A DNA stretch of 64,000 nt from an uncultured Bacteroides sp. (lineage in GTDB: Bacteria > Bacteroidota > Bacteroidia > Bacteroidales > Bacteroidaceae), in the NCBI GenBank assembly GCA_900553185.1, contig USCT01000008.1, positions 23,232 to 87,231 of the forward strand, in the 5' to 3' direction. Below, in pieces: positions 34,838-43,308 of this stretch; the first letter of the stretch is position 1, and the number at the start of each line of letters is the position of its first letter. The notes under the pieces are model-generated. The model did not search any database and had not been told where the DNA came from. It saw nothing but the letters and a program-made list of their open reading frames with translations. Position numbers and translations under genes: made by a program.

Positions 34838-35875
34838 ATGTTAACGAAAATCATTCAACAGGCAAACATAGACAGGGTAAAGACCTATTTCGAACGCGCC
34901 GAAAAAATAGTAATTGTTACACATGTTTCTCCCGATGGTGACGCTTTGGGTTCTTCTTTGGGCCTGATGCATTATTTGTATGAGGAAGGAAAAACGGTTC
35001 ATGTGATTGTTCCGAACGCATTCCCTGATTTTTTACGCTGGATGCCGGGTGCCAAGGATATTATCCGATACGATAAATACGGTGAGTTTGCCGACAAGCT
35101 GATAGCGGATGCCGATGTGATCTGCTGTCTGGATTTCAACGCACTTTCTCGTATTGATGCGGTAGGACCTTCGGTAGCTGCGGCTCCAGGAAGAAAAGTC
35201 ATGATTGATCATCATCTGAATCCGGAATCTTTCTGCAAGGTGACTATCTCACATCCGGAAATATCTTCTACTTCCGAACTGGTCTTTCGCCTGATTTGCC
35301 GTATGGGGTGTTTTGATGAGATAACACTGGAAGGTGCCCAGTGTATTTATACGGGTATGATGACCGATACGGGAGGTTTCACCTATAACTCAAACAACCG
35401 TGAGATTTATTTCATTATCAGCGAGCTGCTTTCCAAGGGAATCGATAAGGATGAAATCTACCGCAAGGTTTTCAATACATATTCCGAGGGACGGTTGCGT
35501 CTGATGGGATATGTACTGTATGAGAAGATGGAAGTATTTCCTCAGTTTCATGCGGCTTTGATCTGGTTAACCAAAGAAGAGCAAGGAAGATTTCAGTATG
35601 TGAAGGGGGATACAGAAGGATTTGTCAATATGCCTTTGCAGATGAAAGGCGTTTGTTTCTCCGTATTCCTGCGTGAGGATACCGAGAAAAACATGATCAA
35701 GGTTTCCCTGCGTTCGGTGGGGACTTTTCCATGCAACCGGGTAGCTGCTGAATTTTTCAATGGCGGCGGACACTTGAATGCTTCCGGAGGTGAATTTTAT
35801 GGAAGTATGTCCGAGGCAATAGATCTGTTTAAGCAGGCTCTGGTGAAGTATGAGGATCTTTTAGTAAAAAATTAG
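34838..35875 (+). CDS. nrnA: DHH/DHHA1 phosphoesterase (oligoribonuclease/pAp phosphatase NrnA type)
   Basis: A 345-aa bimetal phosphoesterase that degrades very short RNAs and dephosphorylates pAp. DHH-family motifs appear in order: THVSPDGDALGSSLGL (motif I), CLDFN (motif II), MIDHHLNP (motif III, the DHH itself), and MMTDTGGF (motif IV). The DHHA1 RNA-binding domain ends with FNGGGHLNASGG. Length and layout match NrnA. It lies between comEC and a DUF4827 lipoprotein. Confidence 0.9.
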   Translation: MLTKIIQQANIDRVKTYFERAEKIVIVTHVSPDGDALGSSLGLMHYLYEEGKTVHVIVPNAFPDFLRWMPGAKDIIRYDKYGEFADKLIADADVICCLDFNALSRIDAVGPSVAAAPGRKVMIDHHLNPESFCKVTISHPEISSTSELVFRLICRMGCFDEITLEGAQCIYTGMMTDTGGFTYNSNNREIYFIISELLSKGIDKDEIYRKVFNTYSEGRLRLMGYVLYEKMEVFPQFHAALIWLTKEEQGRFQYVKGDTEGFVNMPLQMKGVCFSVFLREDTEKNMIKVSLRSVGTFPCNRVAAEFFNGGGHLNASGGEFYGSMSEAIDLFKQALVKYEDLLVKN

Positions 35876-35928
35876 TTATTAAAATAAATAATAGAATAAA
35901 AAAGAAAGGCAGATAAAGACTGATTTAT

Positions 35929-35936
35929 TACTTTTG
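35929..35936 (+). promoter_or_regulatory. -7 box before the DUF4827 gene
   Basis: TACTTTTG, 22 bp before the ATG at 35958. It also supports that start, because the earlier in-frame codon at 35934 lies inside the box. Confidence 0.6.
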
Positions 35937-35957
35937 CTGCTACTAATTTCTAGAAAA

Positions 35958-36617
35958 ATGAAGAAACTACATCTTGTTTTGATGCTGGCTTTTGTATTCG
36001 GCTGTTTTTTACAGAGTTGTAATGATGGAAAGACTTACGCCGAACGTAAGGAAGAAGAAGCTGATGCGATTAATGCCTTTTTGACAAAGAATGATATCGA
36101 AGTCATTTCGGAGGACGAGTTCTTAAGAGATACGGTAACGAAAGAAAACCAGTATGTCTTGTTTGAAGATAACGGTGTTTACATGAACATTGTTCAGCGC
36201 GGTACGGGAGAGAAACTGGAAGACGGTTCGTATGAAATCCATTCACGTTTCATGGAAATTGCGCTGCAGGACCGTTCGGACGTGGGATTTGAAGCGGGTG
36301 ACACTTTGCTGGCTAATATGCACTGGAATGATTATCCTTCTGCCCAGACTGACCCGGAGACTTTCCGACTGGAAATCAGTGGCGATTCTTATAGTGGAAT
36401 GTTTATGGACCGCTCTAAAATGGCTTCTGTCTATAAAAGTTCGGCTGTTCCTTCAGGATGGCTGATTCCTATTCCTTATCTGAAGATTTCCCGCACGACG
36501 GAATCGGCTAAAGTTTCTCGTGTCAAACTGATTGTTCCTCACAGTGAAGGAACTGGAACGGCGATGAGCGCTGTATATCCTTGTTTTTATGAAATAACCT
36601 ATAACCTTGGTAAATAA
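35958..36617 (+). CDS. DUF4827-type lipoprotein
   Basis: A 219-aa exported protein. It starts MKKLHLVLMLAFVFGCFLQSC, a lipoprotein signal with the lipobox cysteine near residue 21. The mature part begins with a charged helix (ERKEEEADAINAFL). A domain follows that weakly resembles FKBP-type prolyl isomerases (IVQRGTGEKLEDGSYEIHSR). This matches what I know as DUF4827 of Bacteroidales. No activity is known. glmM follows after 9 bp, so they are probably cotranscribed. Confidence 0.8.
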   Translation: MKKLHLVLMLAFVFGCFLQSCNDGKTYAERKEEEADAINAFLTKNDIEVISEDEFLRDTVTKENQYVLFEDNGVYMNIVQRGTGEKLEDGSYEIHSRFMEIALQDRSDVGFEAGDTLLANMHWNDYPSAQTDPETFRLEISGDSYSGMFMDRSKMASVYKSSAVPSGWLIPIPYLKISRTTESAKVSRVKLIVPHSEGTGTAMSAVYPCFYEITYNLGK

Positions 36618-36626
36618 TTTATTATT

Positions 36627-38015
36627 ATGACACTTATTAAATCTATTTCTGGTATTCGTGGTACCATTGGCGGATCTGTAGGCGACGGATTGAATCCGTT
36701 GGATATTGTAAAGTTTACATCGGCTTATGCTACGTTAATTCGCAAAACTACTTCGGTAAAAAGCAATAAGATTGTAGTGGGCCGTGATGCCCGTATTTCC
36801 GGCGAAATGGTAAAGAATGTGGTATGTGGAACCTTGATGGGTATGGGATTCGATGTAGTAAACATCGGTCTTGCATCTACTCCTACCACCGAGCTGGCTG
36901 TGACCATGGAAGGAGCATGCGGTGGTATTATTCTGACAGCAAGTCACAATCCGAGACAGTGGAACGCCTTGAAGCTGCTGAATGAACATGGAGAGTTCCT
37001 GAATGCGGCCGAAGGTAATGAAGTGTTGCGCATCGCTGAGGCGGAAGCTTTCGAATATGCAGACGTAGACCATATCGGACATTATAAAGAAGACAATTCT
37101 TACAACCAGAAGCACATTGACAGTGTGCTGGCGCTGAAACTGGTAGATGTGGAAGCTATCCGTAAGGCCAATTTCCGTGTAGCGCTGGATACAGTCAATT
37201 CCGTAGGAGGTATTGTTCTGCCGGAACTGCTGAAACAGCTGGGTGTACAGCATGTAGAGGTATTGTATGGAGAACCGACCGGTGATTTCCAGCATAATCC
37301 GGAACCGCTGGAAAAGAACCTGGGCGACATCATGGGCCTGATGAAGTCTGGCAATAACGATGTGGCTTTCGTGGTCGATCCGGATGTAGACCGTCTGGCC
37401 ATTATCTGTGAGGACGGAAAAATGTATGGTGAAGAATACACACTGGTAACCGTGGCTGATTATGTATTGAAACATACACCGGGAAATACCGTTTCTAACT
37501 TGAGCTCTACCCGTGCCTTGCGTGATGTGACCCGTAAATACGGTATGGAATACAATGCTTCTGCCGTGGGTGAAGTAAACGTAGTAGCCAAGATGAAAGA
37601 AACTCATGCGGTAATCGGTGGAGAAGGAAACGGTGGAGTCATTTATCCGGAATCACACTACGGACGTGACGCGCTGGTAGGTATCGCCTTGTTCCTGAGC
37701 CATCTGGCACACGAGGGAAAGAAGGTTTCTGAATTGCGGGCTACGTATCCGAACTATTTTATTGCCAAGAATCGCATTGACCTGACTCCTGAAACTGACG
37801 TAGATGCCATTCTGGCGAAGGTAAAGGAGCTGTATAAGAACGAAGAAATCAATGACATTGACGGTGTGAAGATTGATTTCCCCGATAAGTGGGTACACTT
37901 GCGTAAGAGTAATACGGAACCGATTATCCGTGTATATTCTGAAGCCGCTACCATGGAAGCTGCCGATGAATTGGGTAAGCAGATCATGGATATAGTATAC
38001 AGCCTGGCTAAATAA
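36627..38015 (+). CDS. glmM: Phosphoglucosamine mutase
   Basis: A phosphohexose mutase of 462 aa that makes glucosamine-1-phosphate for peptidoglycan and LPS. The catalytic phosphoserine is Ser106 in TASHNPRQWN. The metal loop is FVVDPDVDRLAII, the sugar-binding loop is GGEGNGGVIYPES, and the C-terminal phosphate loop is RKSNTEPIIRVYSEA. The family also includes phosphomannomutases. I prefer GlmM by length and by the usual naming of this Bacteroidales protein. Confidence 0.85.
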   Translation: MTLIKSISGIRGTIGGSVGDGLNPLDIVKFTSAYATLIRKTTSVKSNKIVVGRDARISGEMVKNVVCGTLMGMGFDVVNIGLASTPTTELAVTMEGACGGIILTASHNPRQWNALKLLNEHGEFLNAAEGNEVLRIAEAEAFEYADVDHIGHYKEDNSYNQKHIDSVLALKLVDVEAIRKANFRVALDTVNSVGGIVLPELLKQLGVQHVEVLYGEPTGDFQHNPEPLEKNLGDIMGLMKSGNNDVAFVVDPDVDRLAIICEDGKMYGEEYTLVTVADYVLKHTPGNTVSNLSSTRALRDVTRKYGMEYNASAVGEVNVVAKMKETHAVIGGEGNGGVIYPESHYGRDALVGIALFLSHLAHEGKKVSELRATYPNYFIAKNRIDLTPETDVDAILAKVKELYKNEEINDIDGVKIDFPDKWVHLRKSNTEPIIRVYSEAATMEAADELGKQIMDIVYSLAK

Positions 38016-38047
38016 TTCGTTATTCAGTTTTTTAAATAAAGGGAAAG

Positions 38048-38087
38048 ATACGTCTTCTGCCGATGCGTGGAAGACGTATTTTTTTAT
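38048..38087 (+). terminator. glmM terminator
   Basis: ATACGTCTTC (38048-38057) pairs with GAAGACGTAT (38070-38079), followed by a T-run. It separates convergent glmM and hemW. Confidence 0.88.
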
Positions 38088-38100
38088 TTGTGTAGATTTG

Positions 38101-39231
38101 TCAGTCCACCCAAAGCATGTCACTCATGATACCGTCGGAAATAAATATTCCCTGTCCGGTCAGTTTCAGGGTATCTCCGGCAATTTCCAGGGTACCTTGA
38201 TGCAGATGAGGCTCGGCCATGCGCAGGCAGTACCGGTACAGGGTTTCTCCGAAATCTTCCTTCAGCCTGTTGAGCGGCATTCCCCAGCAGGTGCGTATCG
38301 TGGTAATGACAAAGTCGTTGTAACGGGTGTATAGATCCAGTTCTTCCGTTTCTGAAACGGATGTTCCGGCTGCAATGCCTTGCAGGTAACCGTCCAGTGA
38401 GGCGACGTTCCATTGACGGCTTGTCCCGTTATAGGAATGGGCCGAAGGACCACATCCCAGATATTTCTTTCCGGTCCAGTAGCTTGAGTTATGACGTGAA
38501 TGCCTGTCCGGCAGACAGAAATTGGAGATTTCGTAATGCTGGTAGCCGTTCTCTTTCAGCCGATGGATTAGTCGGCTGAAGAGGTCTACACTCAAATCTT
38601 CGTCTACTTCCTTTACCCGGTGTTCCTCGCGCAGTTTCCAGAGGGCCGTTCCTTCTTCGTAAATCAGGTGGTAGGCCGAAATATGTTCGGGGTGCAACCG
38701 GACAGCTTGTGACAAATCGTTCTCCCAGGTTTCGGCCGTTTCGCCGGGCAAGCCGTACATCAGGTCGATACTGATGTTATGGAATCCGGCTTTCCGGCAG
38801 TTCTCGAATGTTTCGACAGCCTGCCGGGCGGTGTGGCGGCGATGGAGCCGTTTCAGCATGGTTTCGTTGAATGTCTGGATTCCCATGCTCAGACGGTTGA
38901 AGGGAAGAGTACGCAGCATGTTGATATAATCGGGAGTCAGATCGTCCGGATTGGCTTCGAGGGTGATTTCGGGCGTTTCTATGACAGGGTAATGCTGGAA
39001 GATCGTGTCAAACACCTTTTTGAAGTCGGTCTCTTCCAGTTGGGAAGGTGTTCCGCCTCCGAAGTAAATGGTTTCTATTTCTTCTCCTTGCAGGTAATCC
39101 CTCCGTTGTTCCAGTTCCCGGCATAAGGCTTGTATATAGGCTTCCCGTTTTTCGCCTTGCGTGGTGGAATAGAAGTCGCAGTAGATACACCTTCGTTTGC
39201 AGAATGGGATATGTAGATAAATGCCTGCCAT
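38101..39231 (-). CDS. hemW: Radical SAM heme chaperone HemW
   Basis: A 376-aa HemN-like radical SAM protein. The cluster cysteines are C11, C15 and C18 in PFCKRRCIYCDFYS, followed by YFGGGTPSQL and LEANPDDL. HemW proteins carry this CxxxCxxC but not the extra N-terminal features of the coproporphyrinogen oxidase HemN, and they deliver heme rather than oxidise porphyrinogen. The length fits HemW. A TATTTTTG -7 box lies at 39252-39259. Confidence 0.88.
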   Translation of the reverse strand: MAGIYLHIPFCKRRCIYCDFYSTTQGEKREAYIQALCRELEQRRDYLQGEEIETIYFGGGTPSQLEETDFKKVFDTIFQHYPVIETPEITLEANPDDLTPDYINMLRTLPFNRLSMGIQTFNETMLKRLHRRHTARQAVETFENCRKAGFHNISIDLMYGLPGETAETWENDLSQAVRLHPEHISAYHLIYEEGTALWKLREEHRVKEVDEDLSVDLFSRLIHRLKENGYQHYEISNFCLPDRHSRHNSSYWTGKKYLGCGPSAHSYNGTSRQWNVASLDGYLQGIAAGTSVSETEELDLYTRYNDFVITTIRTCWGMPLNRLKEDFGETLYRYCLRMAEPHLHQGTLEIAGDTLKLTGQGIFISDGIMSDMLWVD

Positions 39232-39251
39232 ACGTTTTCAGTTTGATGCGT

Positions 39252-39259
39252 CAAAAATA
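39252..39259 (-). promoter_or_regulatory. hemW promoter -7 box
   Basis: TATTTTTG on the minus strand, 21 bp before the hemW ATG. Confidence 0.6.
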
Positions 39260-39336
39260 CAATATTCCGCAGAAATCTTTGTAACGTAGCCCTTCTTTTT
39301 GTATCTTGTAAAATATAAACATAATCCTGGATAGTT

Positions 39337-39759
39337 ATGAAGACAGTACGACTGATGACGTGTAACGATTCTTTTCAGGCCAACGTCATCAAGGGAGCTT
39401 TGGAAAGTGAGGGTATCGCGGCCATATTGCATAATGAACATGCGGCCGATGTGATGCGTGGGTATATACCGGAGGTTTCTACGGTAGATGTATTTATTGA
39501 TGAACGTGACTGTGAGAGGGCTTTGCAGTTACTGGAACGGAACGGGGTGATTCCGGAGCGACTGAACTGCTGCCCTTGCTGTCATTCGGAACAGATTGAG
39601 TTTTTCCTGAAGAAAAAACATCGTTTCCGTGCGGTTCTGTCCGGATTTCTGGCCTTGTTGGCTGCTTCCTCACCGGGCACAGAGCTTTGGGAATATGTCT
39701 GCAAGGACTGTGGCGCTCATTTTGACCGTCCGGTAGGGAAGTCCGGGAAACAAGTGTGA
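39337..39759 (+). CDS. DUF2007 protein with C-terminal zinc ribbon
   Basis: A 140-aa protein. The N-terminal 70 residues form a small alpha/beta domain of the DUF2007 type (ANVIKGALESEGIAAILHNE, then VDVFIDERDCERALQLL), sometimes called a putative signal-transducing domain and related to PII-like folds. The C-terminal half has two CxxC pairs, CCPCCHS and CKDCGAH, which make a zinc ribbon around a short hydrophobic stretch (LSGFLALLAAS). Function unknown. It converges with the HU-like gene, with only 7 bp between stops. Confidence 0.75.
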   Translation: MKTVRLMTCNDSFQANVIKGALESEGIAAILHNEHAADVMRGYIPEVSTVDVFIDERDCERALQLLERNGVIPERLNCCPCCHSEQIEFFLKKKHRFRAVLSGFLALLAASSPGTELWEYVCKDCGAHFDRPVGKSGKQV

Positions 39760-39766
39760 GCTTGGG

Positions 39767-40399
39767 TTACAGAGAAACAGGTCCGAGGCTGCTGGCGGTA
39801 AGCAGATAAATTTTATGGGGAGCTTTTCCCTGTGTGGTGAGCCGGCCTGTTTTTACCCATTGGTTCAGGTCGTTCCAGGCCTTGGTTTTCAGAAGGCCGG
39901 TCAGCTCGCCGTATATCGTTCGGGTGATGAATACGTGGCTTTTCAGGTATTGCCGGAGTATTTCAAACCGCTCTTCTTCATTCTGTTCCGAAGTACTGTT
40001 CTTGAACTTGAAGGCGTGGGGAGCTCTTGTCAGGTTTCCCTGACAGCGACGGCTGAAATTTCTGGAGACCTGTATCTTTACCTTGTCGAAGCAGATGGAC
40101 TGGGCGTGAATCTCTTCCTCTTTGTATACTGTGCGGTCGGCCTTCAATGTAGCCGTTGCAGTGCCGATTGTTCCGAGTTCTACCCGATATCCGTGCGACA
40201 GATAATGCAGCAGCCATTTTTCCAGTTCCTCCTGTACCCCCAGTACCGTGCCTTCCTTGAAGGTGGACGATTCGGCGATACGTCCGGCCAGTTCGCGGAA
40301 AGTGACAGTACCGTTGGCTACCAGTTTGGGGTAGAGTACAGGAGTCTCATCAATGTTTTTAGGTTGTGGAACCTGTAGAAAATCATACTTTGCTTCCAT
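39767..40399 (-). CDS. HU-like DNA-binding protein
   Basis: A 210-aa protein. The first 125 residues fit the enlarged HU/IHF-related fold common in Bacteroidales. TVTFRELAGRIAESSTFKEG is the helical dimerisation part, and GYRVELGTIGTATATLKADR is the beta-arm start. The C-terminal 80 residues are a basic extension that looks like a winged or helical DNA-contact domain (LTGLLKTKAWNDLNQWVKTG). It is larger than classical HU (about 90 aa). The gene has an unusually structured 5' leader made of 22-nt units (40414-40523). Confidence 0.75.
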   Translation of the reverse strand: MEAKYDFLQVPQPKNIDETPVLYPKLVANGTVTFRELAGRIAESSTFKEGTVLGVQEELEKWLLHYLSHGYRVELGTIGTATATLKADRTVYKEEEIHAQSICFDKVKIQVSRNFSRRCQGNLTRAPHAFKFKNSTSEQNEEERFEILRQYLKSHVFITRTIYGELTGLLKTKAWNDLNQWVKTGRLTTQGKAPHKIYLLTASSLGPVSL

Positions 40400-40413
40400 T
40401 TGTTTGTAAGTTT

Positions 40414-40523
40414 TAGGTGTAAATGTTTAGGTTCTTTGTTCGGAAACCGAATATTCTCCGTTTCTGGAATGTACGTCCTTTGTGCGGAGACTGTATGTCC
40501 TCCGGTCGAAGGACATTGGTTTT
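40414..40523 (-). repeat. Degenerate 22-nt units forming the 5' leader of the HU-like gene
   Basis: Five consecutive 22-bp units start at 40414, 40436, 40458, 40480 and 40502 (plus-strand numbering). The first four end in GGTTCT, TATTCT, CGTCCT and TGTCCT, so a T(T/C)CT end recurs exactly every 22 bp. On the minus strand each unit begins AGAA or AGGA. The predicted transcription start is near 40524, so the units begin almost at +1 of the HU-like mRNA and run nearly to its start codon. Confidence 0.6.
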
Positions 40524-40530
40524 CTGCGGA

Positions 40531-40538
40531 CAAAAGTA
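40531..40538 (-). promoter_or_regulatory. HU-like gene promoter -7 box
   Basis: TACTTTTG on the minus strand. Transcription should begin about 7 bp downstream, near 40524, giving a 125-nt leader. The -33 region is not clear. Confidence 0.65.
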
Positions 40539-40790
40539 GAATGATCTGCCGGAGGATTGTTGTTATTTGGGTAGATTCCGGTAGTTTGGTCCGTTTTCTG
40601 ACGTTTTTAGGTATGGATGGCGAGGGCTTTCAGGAGATGAATCGCTTGTGGATGTTTCTGTTTTCTGCTTTTGCGGAAGCTTCGGAATGAAACGGCATGA
40701 TGACTCTTTAAGATGTGTTTTTCAGGAAAGGCGTATGGGAAAATTGAAAGATATGTCTTACAACATGGTTTAGTAACACAAAGCAAAAAG

Positions 40791-40820
40791 TTGTTTTTCT
40801 ACACATTTATTTCTAATTTG
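40791..40820 (+). promoter_or_regulatory. Possible EF-G2 promoter and short leader hairpin
   Basis: TTG at 40791-40793, a 20-bp spacer and TAATTTG (40814-40820, one base shorter than TAnnTTTG) form a plausible promoter. In the leader, GATATG (40838-40843) pairs with CATATC (40849-40854) around AAAAG. The rest of 40539-40790 has no gene I can support. It is a good place to look for a catabolite-regulator (Cur) site. Confidence 0.45.
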
Positions 40821-40884
40821 CGCTTCGCTTAAAAAGAGATATGAAAAGCATATCCTTCTGTTACTAATTAAATCTTGAAATACC

Positions 40885-43044
40885 ATGAAAGTATATCAGA
40901 CTAACGAAATCAAGAACATTGCCCTCCTTGGTAATGATGGATCAGGTAAAACCACCCTCACAGAAGCGCTGCTCTATGAGAGTGGTATTATAAAACGTCG
41001 CGGCAGAATTACTGCCAAGAATACAGTCAGCGATTATTTTCCGGTAGAGCAAGAGTATGGTTACTCTGTCTTCTCTACCGTTTATCATGTAGAGTGGAAT
41101 GGTAAGAAACTGAATATCATCGACTGTCCGGGTAGTGATGACTTTGTGGGAGCCGCTATCACAGCTTTGAATGTAACCGATACGGCGATTCTGCTGTTGA
41201 ACGGTCAGTATGGTCCGGAAGTAGGTACACAGAATCATTTCCGTTATACCGAAAAGTTGGGTAAGCCGGTTATTTTCCTGGTGAACCAGCTGGATAGCGA
41301 AAAGTGTGACTTCGATCACGTGCTCGAGCAGTTGAAAGAAAATTACGGTTCTAAAGTAGTTCCGGTGCAGTATCCGTTAGCGACTGGTCCGAACTTCAAT
41401 TCGTTGATTGATGTACTTTTGATGAAAAAATATTCATGGGGTCCTGAAGGTGGTGCTCCTACTATCGAGGATATTCCTGCTGAGGAGATGGAAAAGGCCA
41501 TGGAATGGCATAAAACATTGGTGGAAGCTGCGGCTGAACACGATGAAACCTTGATGGAAAAATTCTTTGAATCGGAATCATTGACCGAAGACGAAATGCG
41601 TGAAGGTATCCGTAAAGGCTTGGCTGCACGCGGTATGTTCCCGGTATTCTGTGTATGTGCCGGAAAAGACATGGGTGTACGCCGTCTGATGGAATTCCTG
41701 GGCAACGTGGTTCCTTTTGTAGACGAAATGCCGGTTGTTCACAATACCCGTGGCGTTCCTGTTCCGCCCGATCCGAATGGTCCTACTTCCTTGTATTTCT
41801 TTAAGACTGCTGTCGAACCGCACATCGGTGATGTACAGTATTTCAAGGTAATGAGTGGCGTGGTACACGAAGGCGACGATTTGAACAATGCCGACCGTGG
41901 TTCAAAGGAACGTATGGCTCAGTTGTATGTGTGTGCCGGTGCTACCCGTGAAAAGGTAGATGAACTCCGTGCCGGTGACATTGGCTGTACCGTGAAGTTG
42001 AAAGACGTGAAGACAGGCAATACCTTGAACGGTAAGGATTGTGAAAACCGTTTTAACTTTATCAAATATCCGAATCCGAAATACACTCGTGCCATCAAGC
42101 CGGTGAACGAAGCCGATACGGAAAAGATGATGGCAGTATTGAACCGTATGCGTGAGGAAGATCCGACATGGGTTGTTGAACAGTCTAAGGAATTGAAGCA
42201 GATTCTGGTTCACGGACAGGGTGAATTCCATTTGCGTACCTTGAAATGGCGTCTGGAGAACAATGAAAAGATTCCTGTACAGTTCCTTGAACCGAAGATT
42301 CCGTATCGTGAAACCATTACCAAGGCTGCCCGTGCCGATTATCGTCACAAGAAACAGTCGGGTGGTGCCGGTCAGTTCGGCGAAGTACATCTGATCGTAG
42401 AACCTTATTACGAAGGAATGCCTGCTCCCGATACTTATAAATTTAACGGTCAGGAATTCAAAATGAATGTCAAGAGTACCGAAACCATTGATCTGGAATG
42501 GGGAGGCAAGCTGGTATTTGTGAACAGCGTGGTAGGTGGAGCCATTGATACACGTTTCATGCCGGCTATTCTGAAAGGTATTATGAGCCGTATGGAACAG
42601 GGACCTCTGACAGGTTCGTATGCTCGCGATGTACGTGTCATCGTATACGACGGTAAGATGCACCCGGTAGATTCCAATGAAATTTCATTCATGCTGGCCG
42701 GTCGTCATGCGTTCAGTGACGCCTTTAAGAATGCGGGACCTAAAATTCTGGAACCTATTTATGACGTAGAAGTATTTGTGCCGAGCGACAAACTGGGTGA
42801 TGTAATGAGTGACATGCAGGGACGTCGTGGTATGATTATGGGTATGAGCAGCGAAAAGGGTTACGAAAAGCTGGCTGCCAAGGTGCCTTTGAAAGAAATG
42901 TCTAATTATTCTACTTCCTTGAGCTCACTGACAGGTGGCCGTGCATCTTTCATCATGAAGTTTGCCAGCTATGAACTGGTACCGACAGATGTACAGAACA
43001 AGCTGATGAAGGAGTTCGAAGAACAGGAAAAGGATGATATGTAA
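40885..43044 (+). CDS. fusA2: EF-G paralogue EF-G2 with altered GTPase centre
   Basis: A 719-aa translation-factor GTPase with the five-domain EF-G layout. The P-loop GNDGSGKT (residues 16-23) is intact. The catalytic PGH of EF-G is replaced by DCPGSDDF, with Ser84 in place of the histidine. The switch I RGIT motif reads YGYS, and the NKxD base-recognition motif reads NQLD (134-137). The rest of the protein is EF-G-like, including HGQGEFHLRTLKW and VVGGAIDTRFMPAI. This fits EF-G2 of Bacteroides thetaiotaomicron, reported to support translocation without GTP hydrolysis during carbon starvation. The canonical fusA is not in this window. Confidence 0.88.
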   Translation: MKVYQTNEIKNIALLGNDGSGKTTLTEALLYESGIIKRRGRITAKNTVSDYFPVEQEYGYSVFSTVYHVEWNGKKLNIIDCPGSDDFVGAAITALNVTDTAILLLNGQYGPEVGTQNHFRYTEKLGKPVIFLVNQLDSEKCDFDHVLEQLKENYGSKVVPVQYPLATGPNFNSLIDVLLMKKYSWGPEGGAPTIEDIPAEEMEKAMEWHKTLVEAAAEHDETLMEKFFESESLTEDEMREGIRKGLAARGMFPVFCVCAGKDMGVRRLMEFLGNVVPFVDEMPVVHNTRGVPVPPDPNGPTSLYFFKTAVEPHIGDVQYFKVMSGVVHEGDDLNNADRGSKERMAQLYVCAGATREKVDELRAGDIGCTVKLKDVKTGNTLNGKDCENRFNFIKYPNPKYTRAIKPVNEADTEKMMAVLNRMREEDPTWVVEQSKELKQILVHGQGEFHLRTLKWRLENNEKIPVQFLEPKIPYRETITKAARADYRHKKQSGGAGQFGEVHLIVEPYYEGMPAPDTYKFNGQEFKMNVKSTETIDLEWGGKLVFVNSVVGGAIDTRFMPAILKGIMSRMEQGPLTGSYARDVRVIVYDGKMHPVDSNEISFMLAGRHAFSDAFKNAGPKILEPIYDVEVFVPSDKLGDVMSDMQGRRGMIMGMSSEKGYEKLAAKVPLKEMSNYSTSLSSLTGGRASFIMKFASYELVPTDVQNKLMKEFEEQEKDDM

Positions 43045-43069
43045 AATCAAGTTATTGTTTTTATAGGTT

Positions 43070-43106
43070 AAAAGGTCGTATTTCTTAAAAATACGGCCTT
43101 TTTTAT
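43070..43106 (+). terminator. EF-G2 gene terminator
   Basis: AAAAGGTCGTAT pairs with ATACGGCCTTTT (one G-U pair), followed by T-rich sequence, 26 bp after the stop. Confidence 0.85.
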
Positions 43107-43137
43107 TTAACTAACCTTAAACAAAGTGGGGGCTAGA

Positions 43138-43169
43138 TTTGTTCTTAGTTTAAATTTTCATTATTTTTG
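43138..43169 (+). promoter_or_regulatory. rprXY promoter
   Basis: TTTG (43138-43141), a 20-bp spacer and TATTTTTG (43162-43169) match the Bacteroides consensus. They leave a leader of about 130 nt, in which I see no clear structure. Confidence 0.72.
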
Positions 43170-43308
43170 CATAGTAGACAATCCGGAATTTGAGGTTAAT
43201 ATCGCTTTTCGAAAGTTGATTTCAGATTTCTGTTAATATAAAGAAATGCGTGTCTAAATTATGTTAAGTGCTGTAGAGGGTATGCATTAGCTTGTTAATT
43301 TTGTCTTC

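Noticed and set aside
36735..37607. Long minus-strand frame (290 codons) inside glmM
   Set aside because: It is a shadow of glmM, rich in Ser, His and Arg with no fold or start signal. The same holds for frames inside EF-G2 (41902-42663), mrp (23570-24535) and purM (59583-60485).
40400..40690. 96-codon plus-strand frame upstream of EF-G2
   Set aside because: It runs antisense through the HU-like gene's promoter and leader repeats and has no recognisable composition or ribosome binding site.
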